Shown piece after piece: positions 1 to 7,514 of a stretch of DNA of 9,875 bases. The stretch is from Flavihumibacter sp. Its GTDB lineage: Bacteria > Bacteroidota > Bacteroidia > Chitinophagales > Chitinophagaceae. The position numbers and the translations under genes were made by a program. Position 1 is the first letter of the stretch, and every line of letters begins with the position of its first letter. Location: the NCBI GenBank assembly GCA_025455285.1, contig JALOMU010000024.1, positions 1 through 9,875 of the forward strand. Reading direction: 5' to 3'. The notes under the pieces are model-generated. The model worked only from the letters and a program-made list of their open reading frames with translations, did not search any database and was not told where the DNA came from.

Positions 1-1170
1 GTCTTTAATACGATGGACGACATGTATGGATGGTATAACCTGCTCTATAAAAAGGCAAAAAATGAAACTGCCTCCATTAAAACGATCGTAGATAAAGAAA
101 TACAGGGTAAAAAATCAGACGAAGAAAAAATCAGGGCTTTATATTACTGGGTACAGGATAATATAAAATACATCGCATTTGAAGAAGGTTATTCAGGGTT
201 TATTCCCCATACGGTTCAGGATGTTTTCAAAAACAAATACGGCGACTGTAAAGGCATGGCTAACCTGCTGACTGAAATGCTGAAGCTCGCCGGTTTTGAT
301 GCTCATTTTGCGTGGATCGGTACCCGTGAGATCCCCTACGACAGAAAAGAAGTGCTTTCACTTTGTGTAGACAACCATGCGATTTCTGTATTGTATCATG
401 GCGGTAAAACCTATTTCCTGGATGGTACGGAAAAGTATGCGCCGCTGGGTGTAAATGCATATCGCATCCAGGGTAAATCAGTGTTGGTTGAGCATGGAGA
501 TCAGTACAAGATTGAAATGGTTCCCCAGGCAAAACCGGAGGATAATACAATGGCAACCGCGGCCAGCCTGAAACTTACCGGTAATAAAATAACCGGCCAT
601 GTTAAGCTGACATTTACCGGTGAGGCGAAAAACTTCTTTCACTATATCTATAATGCCATTCCTTCCAATAAAAGAAAAGAGTTTATAGCTACGTTGATTG
701 AACTCAATAACAGTGGTGCAGATGTGACCAATGTAAAGACCTCTGATTTCAACAATCGGGATATTCCATTGGTACTGGAGGGAGATGTAGAGATAGCCAA
801 CCGCGTGACCATAGTAGACAAAGACTGTTATACAAGCATTGACTTTTACCCGGCCAGTTTTGCCAGTTTTTTGCCGGATGAAAAAAGAAAAACACCTATT
901 GACCTGGATCATGTGCTGTATGCGACAGATACCATCCGGCTCGAACTGCCTGCATCGGCAAAGGTGAAATCCCTGCCGCCTGTTTTCGAAACCAGTTTTT
1001 CAGGAAACAGTATGAAGGCAGTTTACCAGCAGGAAAAAAATCAACTCATACTCACCAAACAGATGAAATTAGAGGCACCGGTTATTCAACCTGCACAGTT
1101 TACTGAATGGAAAGCCTTCCTTCAGAAAATCCGTGATTTTAACCGTACCACGATTAGTCTCCAGCTTTAA
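1..1170 (+). CDS. Transglutaminase-fold protein of the DUF3857 type, C-terminal part (5' end outside window)
   Basis: The reading frame is open from base 1, so the true start lies upstream; the ATG at 13 is probably internal. Numbering from that ATG, residues about 35-140 form a transglutaminase core. It has the GDCKG motif with Cys79, an NHAI segment with His122, and FLDGT with Asp137, which gives the Cys-His-Asp triad of this fold. Residues about 180-385 are beta-rich and fit the C-terminal region seen in Bacteroidota DUF3857/transglutaminase proteins. Relatives usually carry a signal peptide and an N-terminal DUF3857 domain, which would lie off the window. The family is thought to act in the periplasm or at the cell surface, as a peptidase or amidase rather than a true crosslinker; its substrate is unknown. 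The stop codon overlaps the start of the next gene by one base (TAATG), so the two are almost certainly co-transcribed and translationally coupled. Confidence 0.85.
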   Translation, partial: VFNTMDDMYGWYNLLYKKAKNETASIKTIVDKEIQGKKSDEEKIRALYYWVQDNIKYIAFEEGYSGFIPHTVQDVFKNKYGDCKGMANLLTEMLKLAGFDAHFAWIGTREIPYDRKEVLSLCVDNHAISVLYHGGKTYFLDGTEKYAPLGVNAYRIQGKSVLVEHGDQYKIEMVPQAKPEDNTMATAASLKLTGNKITGHVKLTFTGEAKNFFHYIYNAIPSNKRKEFIATLIELNNSGADVTNVKTSDFNNRDIPLVLEGDVEIANRVTIVDKDCYTSIDFYPASFASFLPDEKRKTPIDLDHVLYATDTIRLELPASAKVKSLPPVFETSFSGNSMKAVYQQEKNQLILTKQMKLEAPVIQPAQFTEWKAFLQKIRDFNRTTISLQL

Positions 1171-3482
1171 TGATTTTTAAGAAACCTTTCATGAGAACAA
1201 CCATCTTGATGGCAGCCTTCCTTTTGATTACAGGAACTGCCGGCAGCGCTTTTGCCCAACAACGAATCGGAACTAAAGAACTTGAACTCCTAAAGAAAAA
1301 TGCAAAAGCAAATCCATTGCTTCTTGATACCGATACCGATTTTAAAGAAAATACATCCAGTCAATGGCCGGATGAAAGTGGTGTAATTCTATGCCAGAAA
1401 ACCAGCTTTGATTTTGATAAAAAAGGATTGAGCGTGGGTAAGCGAATTGGCAGGAATCTCTGGGGTGCCCTCTTTGCTCTTCCAACCATGGGGTCTTCCA
1501 TCTACCTTGCCAATGCAAGAAATGATACCCGTATGCTGGTAGAGGAAACAGAGCGACGTAAAATTCTGTTGCGCGATAAGTTTGCTGTAGAACAATATGC
1601 CATTCTGTATTTCAGGTTGTTTATGGATTCGGATGCATTTGAAGCGAGAGTAATCAAGAGCGATGGTACTGTTCAGGCCCTTGATTTATCAGAAGCCATT
1701 GAATTAGCAGACCCAACCAGTACGCCGGGAATATTCAGGGGATATACAGATGAACGGTTTAGTTCAAGCTATCGCCCGGATTATTATAAGATTGCTGTTC
1801 CTGATTTGCAGGAAGGGGATATTATAGAATATGCCTTCCGTCATTTGAATACCCGGTCGTTCAGTCATAATCCTAACTACAAAGAGTTTGATCCGGTTTA
1901 TTATCTCTGTAACAGGGAGTTGCCGGTTGCTAGGCAGGCATTGGAAATCATTACACAGGATCAGAATTATTATTTAGGCTATAAGAACCTGAAAGGTGCT
2001 CCGGATTTTTCCGTAAGCCAGGAATCAGGAAGAAAAATATATAAATGGGTGGATCAGTCGCGTGATAAAAGAACAGATACCCGATTCGTCAATGAATACC
2101 TGGAAATGCCCTCTCTTAAATTCCAGGTGATTTATGCCCGCAATACAGGTAAGAATTTTATCTGGATTCCGGATGACGCTTCATCCAAAACGGATATCAC
2201 ACAGGAAGATTTTGCAGAAAAAGCCAGGCAGATGTGGTTTGCTCCTGCAAAAATTCAGGAGTCGGGTGAGTATACGCGCGGATTGCCGGCACCTCTTAAA
2301 TCAACCGTGGATGAACTGTACCGATTGTTACGAAAGAGAGGCGCCTATGATGGATCTGAAAAGGATTATGTGAATAAAGCCTATTACTCCATCCGTTCCC
2401 TTACCATGTATAATAGCTGGAATGATTATGGATTTGCCAAAGTTTTTTCTTCTTTGCTAACCAGGCGGGGTATCGAGCACCAGCTTATTGCAACAACCGT
2501 TAACAGCAGAACAGCTATTGATAAAATATCCTTCAACCAGGAATTGGCCTGGGTAGTAAAATACAAGGATACCTATTATGTAAATCCAGATGACCACCTT
2601 AATCCGGATGAAATGCCAGCATACCTGGCAGGTAATCGGGCCGTTCAGTTCAGCAGCAAGGAGTCAGATTTGAAAATGGATAATATCGATCTGCCTATAG
2701 CAGACACTTCTGTAAATACCTATAAAATTTTACTGGCAGTTGCTTTAAACGAAGACAAATCCGGCTTCGTGATAAAAAAAGAAGCTGAAGCAGCGGGACT
2801 TGTAAAATTGCGTGCTATTGATGAGTTGCTGGCGCTTACGCCTTATATGGAACAGGACTATCGCAACTACGGGGGTGATGGTCCCTGGGATGTATTAAGC
2901 GCAACCGAGCAGGAAAAAATGATTGAAAAATTCCAGGAGGCTAAGACCAAATGGAAAAAAGAAAAGCCGGATTTCATGAAGGAATTGGCGGAGAGTTTAT
3001 ATGGTCACAAAGTGAATGATTATAAATCCTTTCGGATTGTAAACGATGGCCGCAATCTGAAAAAACCGGGTATTCGTTATGTGGAGGAGTTTGAACTTTC
3101 GGAAATGACTGCACATGCAGGAGAAGATCTTGTGATTTCTCTTCCGGCATTAATGGGGCAGCAGCAAAAAGTGGAGAAAAAAGAGCGCAATCGTCAGTTG
3201 CCGGTTGATATCGGTTTTCCTGCTAAATACCACTGGAAAATAGTGATGGCCATTCCGGAGGGATATGTTGTTAAAGGATTGGAGAATCTTTCCAAAGTAG
3301 TGGAAAATGAGGCGGGTAGTCTGGTTACAGCTGGTACGATAGAAAATAACCAGGTGCATCTGAGCATTACGAAAAAGTATAACCTGCGTCATTTAAAACC
3401 GACGCAATGGACACAGTTACTGGAATTGCTGGATGCAAGTTATGCATTGTCTGAAACGAAACTTATTCTTGCTAAGCCCTGA
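1170..3482 (+). CDS. Secreted DUF3857 protein with degenerate transglutaminase-like domain
   Basis: A complete 770-residue protein. Residues 1-29 look like a signal peptide: a basic start, the hydrophobic stretch TILMAAFLLITG, and a likely cut after SAFA before QQ. The ATG at 1170 overlaps the upstream stop; the ATG at 1191 (Met8) is an alternative start and also leaves a good signal peptide. Residues about 70-330 match a DUF3857 domain, including the typical PDLQEGDIIEY segment near 211-221. Residues about 370-490 follow the transglutaminase-like fold, but the nucleophile position reads NDYGFA, with Tyr420 where GDCK is expected. The His position falls at about Gln457/Glu458, and the Asp position is Asn472 (YYVNPDD). 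I infer a catalytically inactive domain. Residues about 500-770 include a charged, probably helical stretch (570-620) and a beta-rich C-terminus like that of other DUF3857 proteins. It is the last gene of its operon. Its function is unknown; binding of peptide or glycan, or partnership with the upstream enzyme, is plausible but untested. Confidence 0.85.
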   Translation: MIFKKPFMRTTILMAAFLLITGTAGSAFAQQRIGTKELELLKKNAKANPLLLDTDTDFKENTSSQWPDESGVILCQKTSFDFDKKGLSVGKRIGRNLWGALFALPTMGSSIYLANARNDTRMLVEETERRKILLRDKFAVEQYAILYFRLFMDSDAFEARVIKSDGTVQALDLSEAIELADPTSTPGIFRGYTDERFSSSYRPDYYKIAVPDLQEGDIIEYAFRHLNTRSFSHNPNYKEFDPVYYLCNRELPVARQALEIITQDQNYYLGYKNLKGAPDFSVSQESGRKIYKWVDQSRDKRTDTRFVNEYLEMPSLKFQVIYARNTGKNFIWIPDDASSKTDITQEDFAEKARQMWFAPAKIQESGEYTRGLPAPLKSTVDELYRLLRKRGAYDGSEKDYVNKAYYSIRSLTMYNSWNDYGFAKVFSSLLTRRGIEHQLIATTVNSRTAIDKISFNQELAWVVKYKDTYYVNPDDHLNPDEMPAYLAGNRAVQFSSKESDLKMDNIDLPIADTSVNTYKILLAVALNEDKSGFVIKKEAEAAGLVKLRAIDELLALTPYMEQDYRNYGGDGPWDVLSATEQEKMIEKFQEAKTKWKKEKPDFMKELAESLYGHKVNDYKSFRIVNDGRNLKKPGIRYVEEFELSEMTAHAGEDLVISLPALMGQQQKVEKKERNRQLPVDIGFPAKYHWKIVMAIPEGYVVKGLENLSKVVENEAGSLVTAGTIENNQVHLSITKKYNLRHLKPTQWTQLLELLDASYALSETKLILAKP

Positions 3483-3496
3483 TTCGGAAAATCAGG
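3478..3496. terminator. Possible hairpin at the convergent gene junction
   Basis: CCTGATT (3478-3484) and AATCAGG (3490-3496) form a perfect 7-bp stem around the 5-base loop CGGAA. The stem contains the stop codon of the + strand gene and lies 17 bp past the stop of the - strand kinase gene, so it could serve both transcripts. Neither strand has a clear T-tract after the stem, so it is not a textbook intrinsic terminator. It may only protect mRNA 3' ends, or it may be chance. Confidence 0.35.
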
Positions 3497-3512
3497 AGGG
3501 GAGATTTGGGAT

Positions 3513-5057
3513 TCAGGCGGTTTTGCGGATAGTGAATCTAAGTATTGTTCCGGTTCCTTCATTGCTGTCTACCCAGATTTTCCCACCGTGTTGTTCGATG
3601 ATGCGTTTACAGGTAGCCAGCCCCATTCCTGAACCACTGTATTCATGTTTGGTATGAAGTCGTTTAAATAATTGAAATACGGCCTCCCTGTTTTCCGGGG
3701 CAATACCAATACCGTTATCCTTCACCGAAAACTGCCAGTGCGTTTGTGCATCTGTTGCATTGATTTCGATAATGGGGCGGTTACCCGGAACCTGGTATTT
3801 CAGCGCGTTTCCAATCAGATTTTGAAACACGAGTTTCAGTGGTGTTTTTCTGGCCTGAATGGTAGGAAGCAAGCCTATTTGAAGCTCGGCCTCTTGTTCT
3901 TCCAGTTGACCGTTCAGCAATTGTTTTATATCCTGTAATAAATTGTTGCAATCAATCCATTCTTTTTCTCCACCCTTAACACCACCTGCATGTGCAAAAG
4001 CCAGTAACTCCTGGATCATTGCCGACATACGCTCTGCACCATCTATTGCATAATGAATGTATTGACTGGCTTTTTTATCCAGTTGCTCGCTGTAGTTTTT
4101 TTCCAGCAGGCGCATGAAACTGCTGATCATTCGGAGTGGCTCCCGCATTTCATGAGAAGCTACCGATGCAAAGCGGGTAAGTTCTTCATTGGTTTCTTTC
4201 AGATGGGTAATGTCTACATGGGTGCCAAACATCAATAACGGCTCCCCATCTTCACAGGACTTTACAACTTTCCCCCGATCCAGGATCCAGACCCAATGGC
4301 CATCTTTATGCCTCATCCGGTAGGTGGCTTCATAAAACTGGGTATGATCCCGCAGGCATTCACTTACTTTTTTATTTGTCTCTTCCAGGTCTTCCGGATG
4401 GGCAAACCGGGACAGGGTTGACTGATCTATGGGCTGGATCTCATCCAGGGTATAACCAATCAGGGTTGCCCAGGTTTCATTATAGGATAGCTGTCCGGTT
4501 TGAATATTCCATTCCCAGGTGGCGGCATTGGTTCCTTCCAGTACAAAATTCAGCCGGTCTTTTTCGCGGATCAGGTCTTCCTGAACCAGGCTTTTTTCCC
4601 GGATGGTTTCCCTCAGTAGTTGCATGGTCTGCTGATCCTGCTCCTGCAGCTTGCTTAGGTTGTACCGCCTCTTGAATTGCAGGATATTAAAGCCAATCAG
4701 GAAGAGTACCGAGCAGACTAGCATCGCTACACCAAACCGGTTGATTAAGATATAGGTCTGGTCAATTTTTTCCAGATTGGTCAATCTGCGGTCATTCTCC
4801 AATTGGTTGGAAGCCCTGTTCTGAATGACCCGCAGTGCCGCAATTTGTATTTGTTTGGACGTATCACCTTTAGGCGAAAGCATTAGTAAGTGAGCCAGAT
4901 TTTCCCTGCGCAGTTCCCGGTTTTCGGCTCTTATGAGGCCTATTTCCCTATTTACCTGCTGGTGGCGATTGTAATTTCTGAGAAAAAAGAACAGTCCGGC
5001 TGCCATTATAAGGATGGAACCAATCAATACAGGCAAGGTAACCGGGTAACGTTTCAT
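3513..5057 (-). CDS. Membrane PAS-domain sensor histidine kinase
   Basis: A 514-residue inner-membrane sensor kinase. Two membrane segments (about 6-26 and 107-127) enclose a periplasmic region of about 80 residues that is charged and probably helical, resembling a small four-helix-bundle or CHASE3-like sensor, though I cannot assign a family. A cytoplasmic coiled-coil linker (about 130-168) leads to a PAS domain (about 168-286, WEWNIQTGQL to the VDITHLKE end typical of PAS/PAC units). A HisKA domain follows with phosphoacceptor His302 in SHEMREP. The HATPase domain has an N box (QNLIGNALKY, 412-421), G1 (DNGIGIAP, 447-454), F box (FQLFKRLH, 461-468) and G2 (GSGMGL, 475-480), so it should be active. 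The arrangement suits signalling to a separate response regulator, but none is adjacent, so it is an orphan. The ligand is unknown. It diverges from sufB and converges on the DUF3857 gene. The ATG (complement of 5055-5057) has no clear Shine-Dalgarno, as is common in Bacteroidota. Confidence 0.93.
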   Translation of the reverse strand: MKRYPVTLPVLIGSILIMAAGLFFFLRNYNRHQQVNREIGLIRAENRELRRENLAHLLMLSPKGDTSKQIQIAALRVIQNRASNQLENDRRLTNLEKIDQTYILINRFGVAMLVCSVLFLIGFNILQFKRRYNLSKLQEQDQQTMQLLRETIREKSLVQEDLIREKDRLNFVLEGTNAATWEWNIQTGQLSYNETWATLIGYTLDEIQPIDQSTLSRFAHPEDLEETNKKVSECLRDHTQFYEATYRMRHKDGHWVWILDRGKVVKSCEDGEPLLMFGTHVDITHLKETNEELTRFASVASHEMREPLRMISSFMRLLEKNYSEQLDKKASQYIHYAIDGAERMSAMIQELLAFAHAGGVKGGEKEWIDCNNLLQDIKQLLNGQLEEQEAELQIGLLPTIQARKTPLKLVFQNLIGNALKYQVPGNRPIIEINATDAQTHWQFSVKDNGIGIAPENREAVFQLFKRLHTKHEYSGSGMGLATCKRIIEQHGGKIWVDSNEGTGTILRFTIRKTA

Positions 5058-5157
5058 TTAAGTAAGAGATACACAAATTAACGCCGGCTTCCCTCCCGAT
5101 GGTGTGAAAGCTCCGATTTTAATACATTTTCCAGTTTTTACGATCTTTTTCCTAAGG

Positions 5158-5177
5158 GTTTTCAGGTACCTGTAAAC
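5158..5177. promoter_or_regulatory. Near-perfect 20-bp palindrome, candidate operator
   Basis: The site contains a perfect 10-bp palindrome, CAGGTACCTG (5163-5172). After one T/T mismatch on each side it continues as GTTT (5158-5161) against AAAC (5174-5177), so 18 of 20 bases are symmetric. There is no loop, which suits a dimeric DNA-binding protein better than an RNA hairpin. It lies about 75 bp upstream of the suf -7 element and about 100 bp upstream of the kinase start, so it could serve either gene. The binding protein is unknown. Confidence 0.45.
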
Positions 5178-5210
5178 ATTTCAAATCCACCGCTGTTATA
5201 GTTTTTCGGA

Positions 5211-5236
5211 CTATTTATACTCTTTTGTATAAATAG
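5211..5236. promoter_or_regulatory. Perfect 10-6-10 inverted repeat in the suf promoter, candidate operator
   Basis: CTATTTATAC (5211-5220) and GTATAAATAG (5227-5236) are exact reverse complements separated by TCTTTT. The repeat ends 4 bp before the proposed -7 element, so it covers about -43 to -18 of the inferred start site, where a bound repressor would block RNA polymerase. It lies upstream of the expected transcription start, so a DNA operator is more likely than an RNA structure. In other bacteria suf operons are controlled by Rrf2-family regulators (IscR, SufR) or Fur. The arms match none of the well-known consensus sites I recall, so I name no regulator. A weaker overlapping repeat, ATAGT (5198-5202) and ACTAT (5210-5214), is also present. 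Confidence 0.55.
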
Positions 5237-5240
5237 ATCT

Positions 5241-5248
5241 TACCTTTG
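5241..5248 (+). promoter_or_regulatory. Probable sufBCDS promoter, Bacteroidota -7 element
   Basis: TACCTTTG matches the Bacteroidota primary-sigma -7 consensus TAnnTTTG exactly. It sits 34 bp before the sufB ATG and would give a start site near 5253-5256 and a leader of about 27-30 bases. The -33 element is poor: the nearest TTTG (5224-5227) is only 13 bases upstream, against the usual spacing of roughly 17-23. A weak -33 region overlapping the inverted repeat would fit a regulated promoter. Confidence 0.55.
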
Positions 5249-5282
5249 TGGCCAATTTTAGCAACTGAATAGATTTTGCAGT

Positions 5283-6728
5283 ATGAACGACGGATTAAGC
5301 ACTATTGAACAACAGATTACCAGTGATTACAAGTATGGATTCACCAGCGATTTCGAAGCCGACCAGGCACCGAAAGGGCTGAATGAAGACATCATCCGGT
5401 TTATTTCCGGAAAGAAAAATGAGCCCGAGTGGATGCTGGAATGGCGCTTGAAAGCCTATCGGCACTGGTTAAAAATGGAGGTACCGGAGTGGGCGAATAT
5501 CAAGTATCCACCCGTTGATTTTCAAAATATTATCTATTATTCTGCCCCCAAGCAGACCAAAAAATTAAACAGCCTGGATGAGATTGACCCGGAATTACGC
5601 CGGACTTTCGAAAAACTGGGTATCTCCCTGGATGAGCAGAAGCGCCTCAGTGGAGTTGCTGTGGATGCGGTAATTGACTCCGTTTCAGTGGCTACCACCT
5701 TCCGGGAGCAATTGGGAGAACTGGGAATTATTTTCTGTTCCATGAGTGAAGCCATCCAGGAGCACCCTGAACTGATTAAAAAATACATCGGCTCGGTAGT
5801 GCCCATGACGGATAACTTCTATTCTGCCCTGAACTCAGCAGTATTTACGGATGGTTCTTTCTGTTACATACCCAAAGGAGTGCGTTGCCCGATGGAATTG
5901 TCTACTTATTTCCGGATCAACGCCCAGAATACCGGTCAGTTTGAACGCACCCTGATTGTTGCGGAAGAAGGCAGTTATGTTTCCTACCTGGAAGGTTGTA
6001 CAGCACCCATGCGCGATGAGAATCAGTTGCACGCGGCAGTGGTGGAATTAATTGCGATGGATCATGCCGAGATTAAATATTCAACTGTGCAAAACTGGTA
6101 TCCCGGTGATAAAGAAGGAAAGGGTGGGATTTACAATTTTGTAACCAAACGCGGTATCTGTGCCGGGGTGCATTCCAAAATTTCCTGGACGCAGGTAGAG
6201 ACCGGATCAGCAGTAACCTGGAAATATCCCAGCTGTATTCTGAAAGGAGATCATTCCGTGGGTGAGTTTTACAGTGTGGCGGTAACCAACCACCACCAAC
6301 AGGCTGATACCGGTACAAAGATGATCCACCTGGGAAAAAATACCCGCAGCCGGATCGTATCCAAAGGTATATCCGCAGGAGTTAGCCATAATAGTTACCG
6401 CGGATTGGTAAGCGTGGCTAAAAATGCTACCAATGCCAGGAACTTCTCGCAGTGTGATTCACTGTTGTTGGGAGATCGCTGTGGTGCCCATACTTTCCCT
6501 TATATAGAGGTTAAAAACAATACGGCCCAGGTTGAACATGAAGCTACTACTTCCAAAATCGGGGAGGACCAGATCTTCTATTGTAACCAGCGAGGTATTG
6601 ATACTGAAACTGCTGTGGCCCTGATTGTAAATGGCTTCGCGAAGGAAGTTATGAATCAGTTGCCGATGGAGTTTGCAGTGGAAGCACAAAAATTACTGGC
6701 CATCACCCTCGAAGGAAGTGTTGGTTAA
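5283..6728 (+). CDS. sufB: Fe-S cluster assembly scaffold protein SufB
   Basis: SufB is the core of the cytoplasmic SufBCD complex, on which Fe-S clusters are built from iron and SufS-derived sulfur before transfer to target proteins. At 481 residues it has the normal family length. The N-terminus (DYKYGF) is typical and follows the only plausible ATG, with no obvious Shine-Dalgarno. Family landmarks include the EGCTAPM segment, [14 protein letters not shown], and the C-terminal [10 protein letters not shown] and [14 protein letters not shown] motifs. Cys391, His419 and Glu420 correspond by motif and spacing to E. coli Cys405, His433 and Glu434, which lie at the SufB-SufD interface where the cluster is thought to form. 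The C-terminal half should form the parallel beta-helix shared with SufD. It is the first gene of the operon, behind the proposed promoter and operator, and no sufA or regulator gene precedes it. Confidence 0.98.
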   Translation: MNDGLSTIEQQITSDYKYGFTSDFEADQAPKGLNEDIIRFISGKKNEPEWMLEWRLKAYRHWLKMEVPEWANIKYPPVDFQNIIYYSAPKQTKKLNSLDEIDPELRRTFEKLGISLDEQKRLSGVAVDAVIDSVSVATTFREQLGELGIIFCSMSEAIQEHPELIKKYIGSVVPMTDNFYSALNSAVFTDGSFCYIPKGVRCPMELSTYFRINAQNTGQFERTLIVAEEGSYVSYLEGCTAPMRDENQLHAAVVELIAMDHAEIKYSTVQNWYPGDKEGKGGIYNFVTKRGICAGVHSKISWTQVETGSAVTWKYPSCILKGDHSVGEFYSVAVTNHHQQADTGTKMIHLGKNTRSRIVSKGISAGVSHNSYRGLVSVAKNATNARNFSQCDSLLLGDRCGAHTFPYIEVKNNTAQVEHEATTSKIGEDQIFYCNQRGIDTETAVALIVNGFAKEVMNQLPMEFAVEAQKLLAITLEGSVG

Positions 6729-6758
6729 ACCTAATCATCAAATTTGAAATAACACAAT

Positions 6759-7514
6759 ATGTTACAGATAAAGGATCTACATGCAGGAATTGAAGGAAAA
6801 GAAATTCTTAAAGGTATTAATCTTACCATTCGTCCGGGTGAAGTACATGCCATCATGGGACCCAACGGTTCCGGCAAAAGTACCCTGGCTTCGGTACTGG
6901 CAGGAAGGTCAGATTATGAAGTAACCGGTGGTTCAGTGGATTTCCTGGGTAAGGATTTGCTGGAGCTTGCTCCGGAAGCCAGAGCTGGAGAAGGACTGTT
7001 CCTTGCTTTTCAATACCCGGTAGAAATACCAGGATTAAGCACTATCAACTTCATGAAAACAGCGGTGAATGAAGTTCGCAAATACCGTGGCCAGGAAGTC
7101 CTGGATGCTGCAGAATTCCTGAAGCTCATGAAGGAAAAAATGAGCCTGGTAAATATTGATAAAAACCTGCTTACCCGTTCCCTGAATGAAGGGTTCTCCG
7201 GTGGTGAGAAAAAACGTAACGAAGTATTCCAGATGGCGATGCTCGAACCTAGACTGGCTATCCTGGATGAAACGGATTCCGGTCTGGATATTGATGCCAT
7301 CCGCATTGCAGCAGCCGGCGTAAATGCCATCCGCAGCAAGGAAAATGCAACATTGGTAATTACACACTACCAGCGACTGCTGGATTATATCGTGCCTGAT
7401 TTTGTGCATGTATTGTACAATGGACGTATTGTAAAATCCGGTGGTAAAGAGCTTGCACTGGAACTGGAAGAGACAGGCTATAGTTTTCTTAAAAATGAGA
7501 TGAATATTGCATGA
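6759..7514 (+). CDS. sufC: Fe-S assembly ATPase SufC
   Basis: SufC is the ABC-type ATPase of the SufBCD complex. It is soluble and drives conformational change in SufB-SufD rather than transport. At 251 residues it is of usual length. Visible motifs are Walker A GPNGSGKST (34-42), the Q-loop at Gln85 (AFQYP), the signature SGGEKKR (147-153), Walker B LAILDETDSGLD (166-177) with Glu171 as catalytic base, and the H-loop His203 (VITHYQRLL). The ETDSGLD form after Walker B and the FQYPVEIPG segment are characteristic of SufC and separate it from transporter ATPases. It starts 30 bp after sufB, and its stop overlaps the sufD start by four bases (ATGA), indicating translational coupling. No motif residue is missing. 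Confidence 0.98.
   Translation: MLQIKDLHAGIEGKEILKGINLTIRPGEVHAIMGPNGSGKSTLASVLAGRSDYEVTGGSVDFLGKDLLELAPEARAGEGLFLAFQYPVEIPGLSTINFMKTAVNEVRKYRGQEVLDAAEFLKLMKEKMSLVNIDKNLLTRSLNEGFSGGEKKRNEVFQMAMLEPRLAILDETDSGLDIDAIRIAAAGVNAIRSKENATLVITHYQRLLDYIVPDFVHVLYNGRIVKSGGKELALELEETGYSFLKNEMNIA

Larger units (their letters stand above)
5058..5282. promoter_or_regulatory. Divergent intergenic region between kinase gene and sufB
   Basis: These 225 bp hold the 5' ends of two divergent genes and no convincing ORF. The sufB-proximal half carries a TAnnTTTG promoter element and two palindromic sites, described separately. For the kinase on the - strand, the best promoter match is TTAATTTG (complement of 5074-5081). 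It differs from TAnnTTTG at one position, has no good -33 partner, and would leave only a very short leader, so I do not call it. Confidence 0.7.

Noticed and set aside
478..912. 144-codon open frame on the - strand inside the first gene.
   Set aside because: It lies opposite a well-supported conserved gene and has no recognisable domain or start signals; it is an antisense shadow.
5074..5081. TTAATTTG on the - strand as a kinase promoter.
   Set aside because: It has one mismatch to TAnnTTTG, no -33 partner, and an implausibly short leader; too weak to call.
6738..6747. Palindrome TCAAATTTGA in the sufB-sufC gap.
   Set aside because: It is short, AT-rich and inside an operon, with no promoter element near it; chance is sufficient.
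5292..7045. The 14-mer GGATTAAGCACTAT occurs at 5292-5305 (start of sufB) and 7032-7045 (sufC).
   Set aside because: Both copies are in frame and encode Gly-Leu-Ser-Thr-Ile. The sufC copy is a conserved family segment (PGLSTI), so this looks like coincidental peptide and codon similarity, not a functional repeat.
7010..7409. Two overlapping - strand open frames (109 and 124 codons) inside sufC.
   Set aside because: They lie opposite the Walker B and signature regions of sufC, whose conserved coding keeps antisense frames open.
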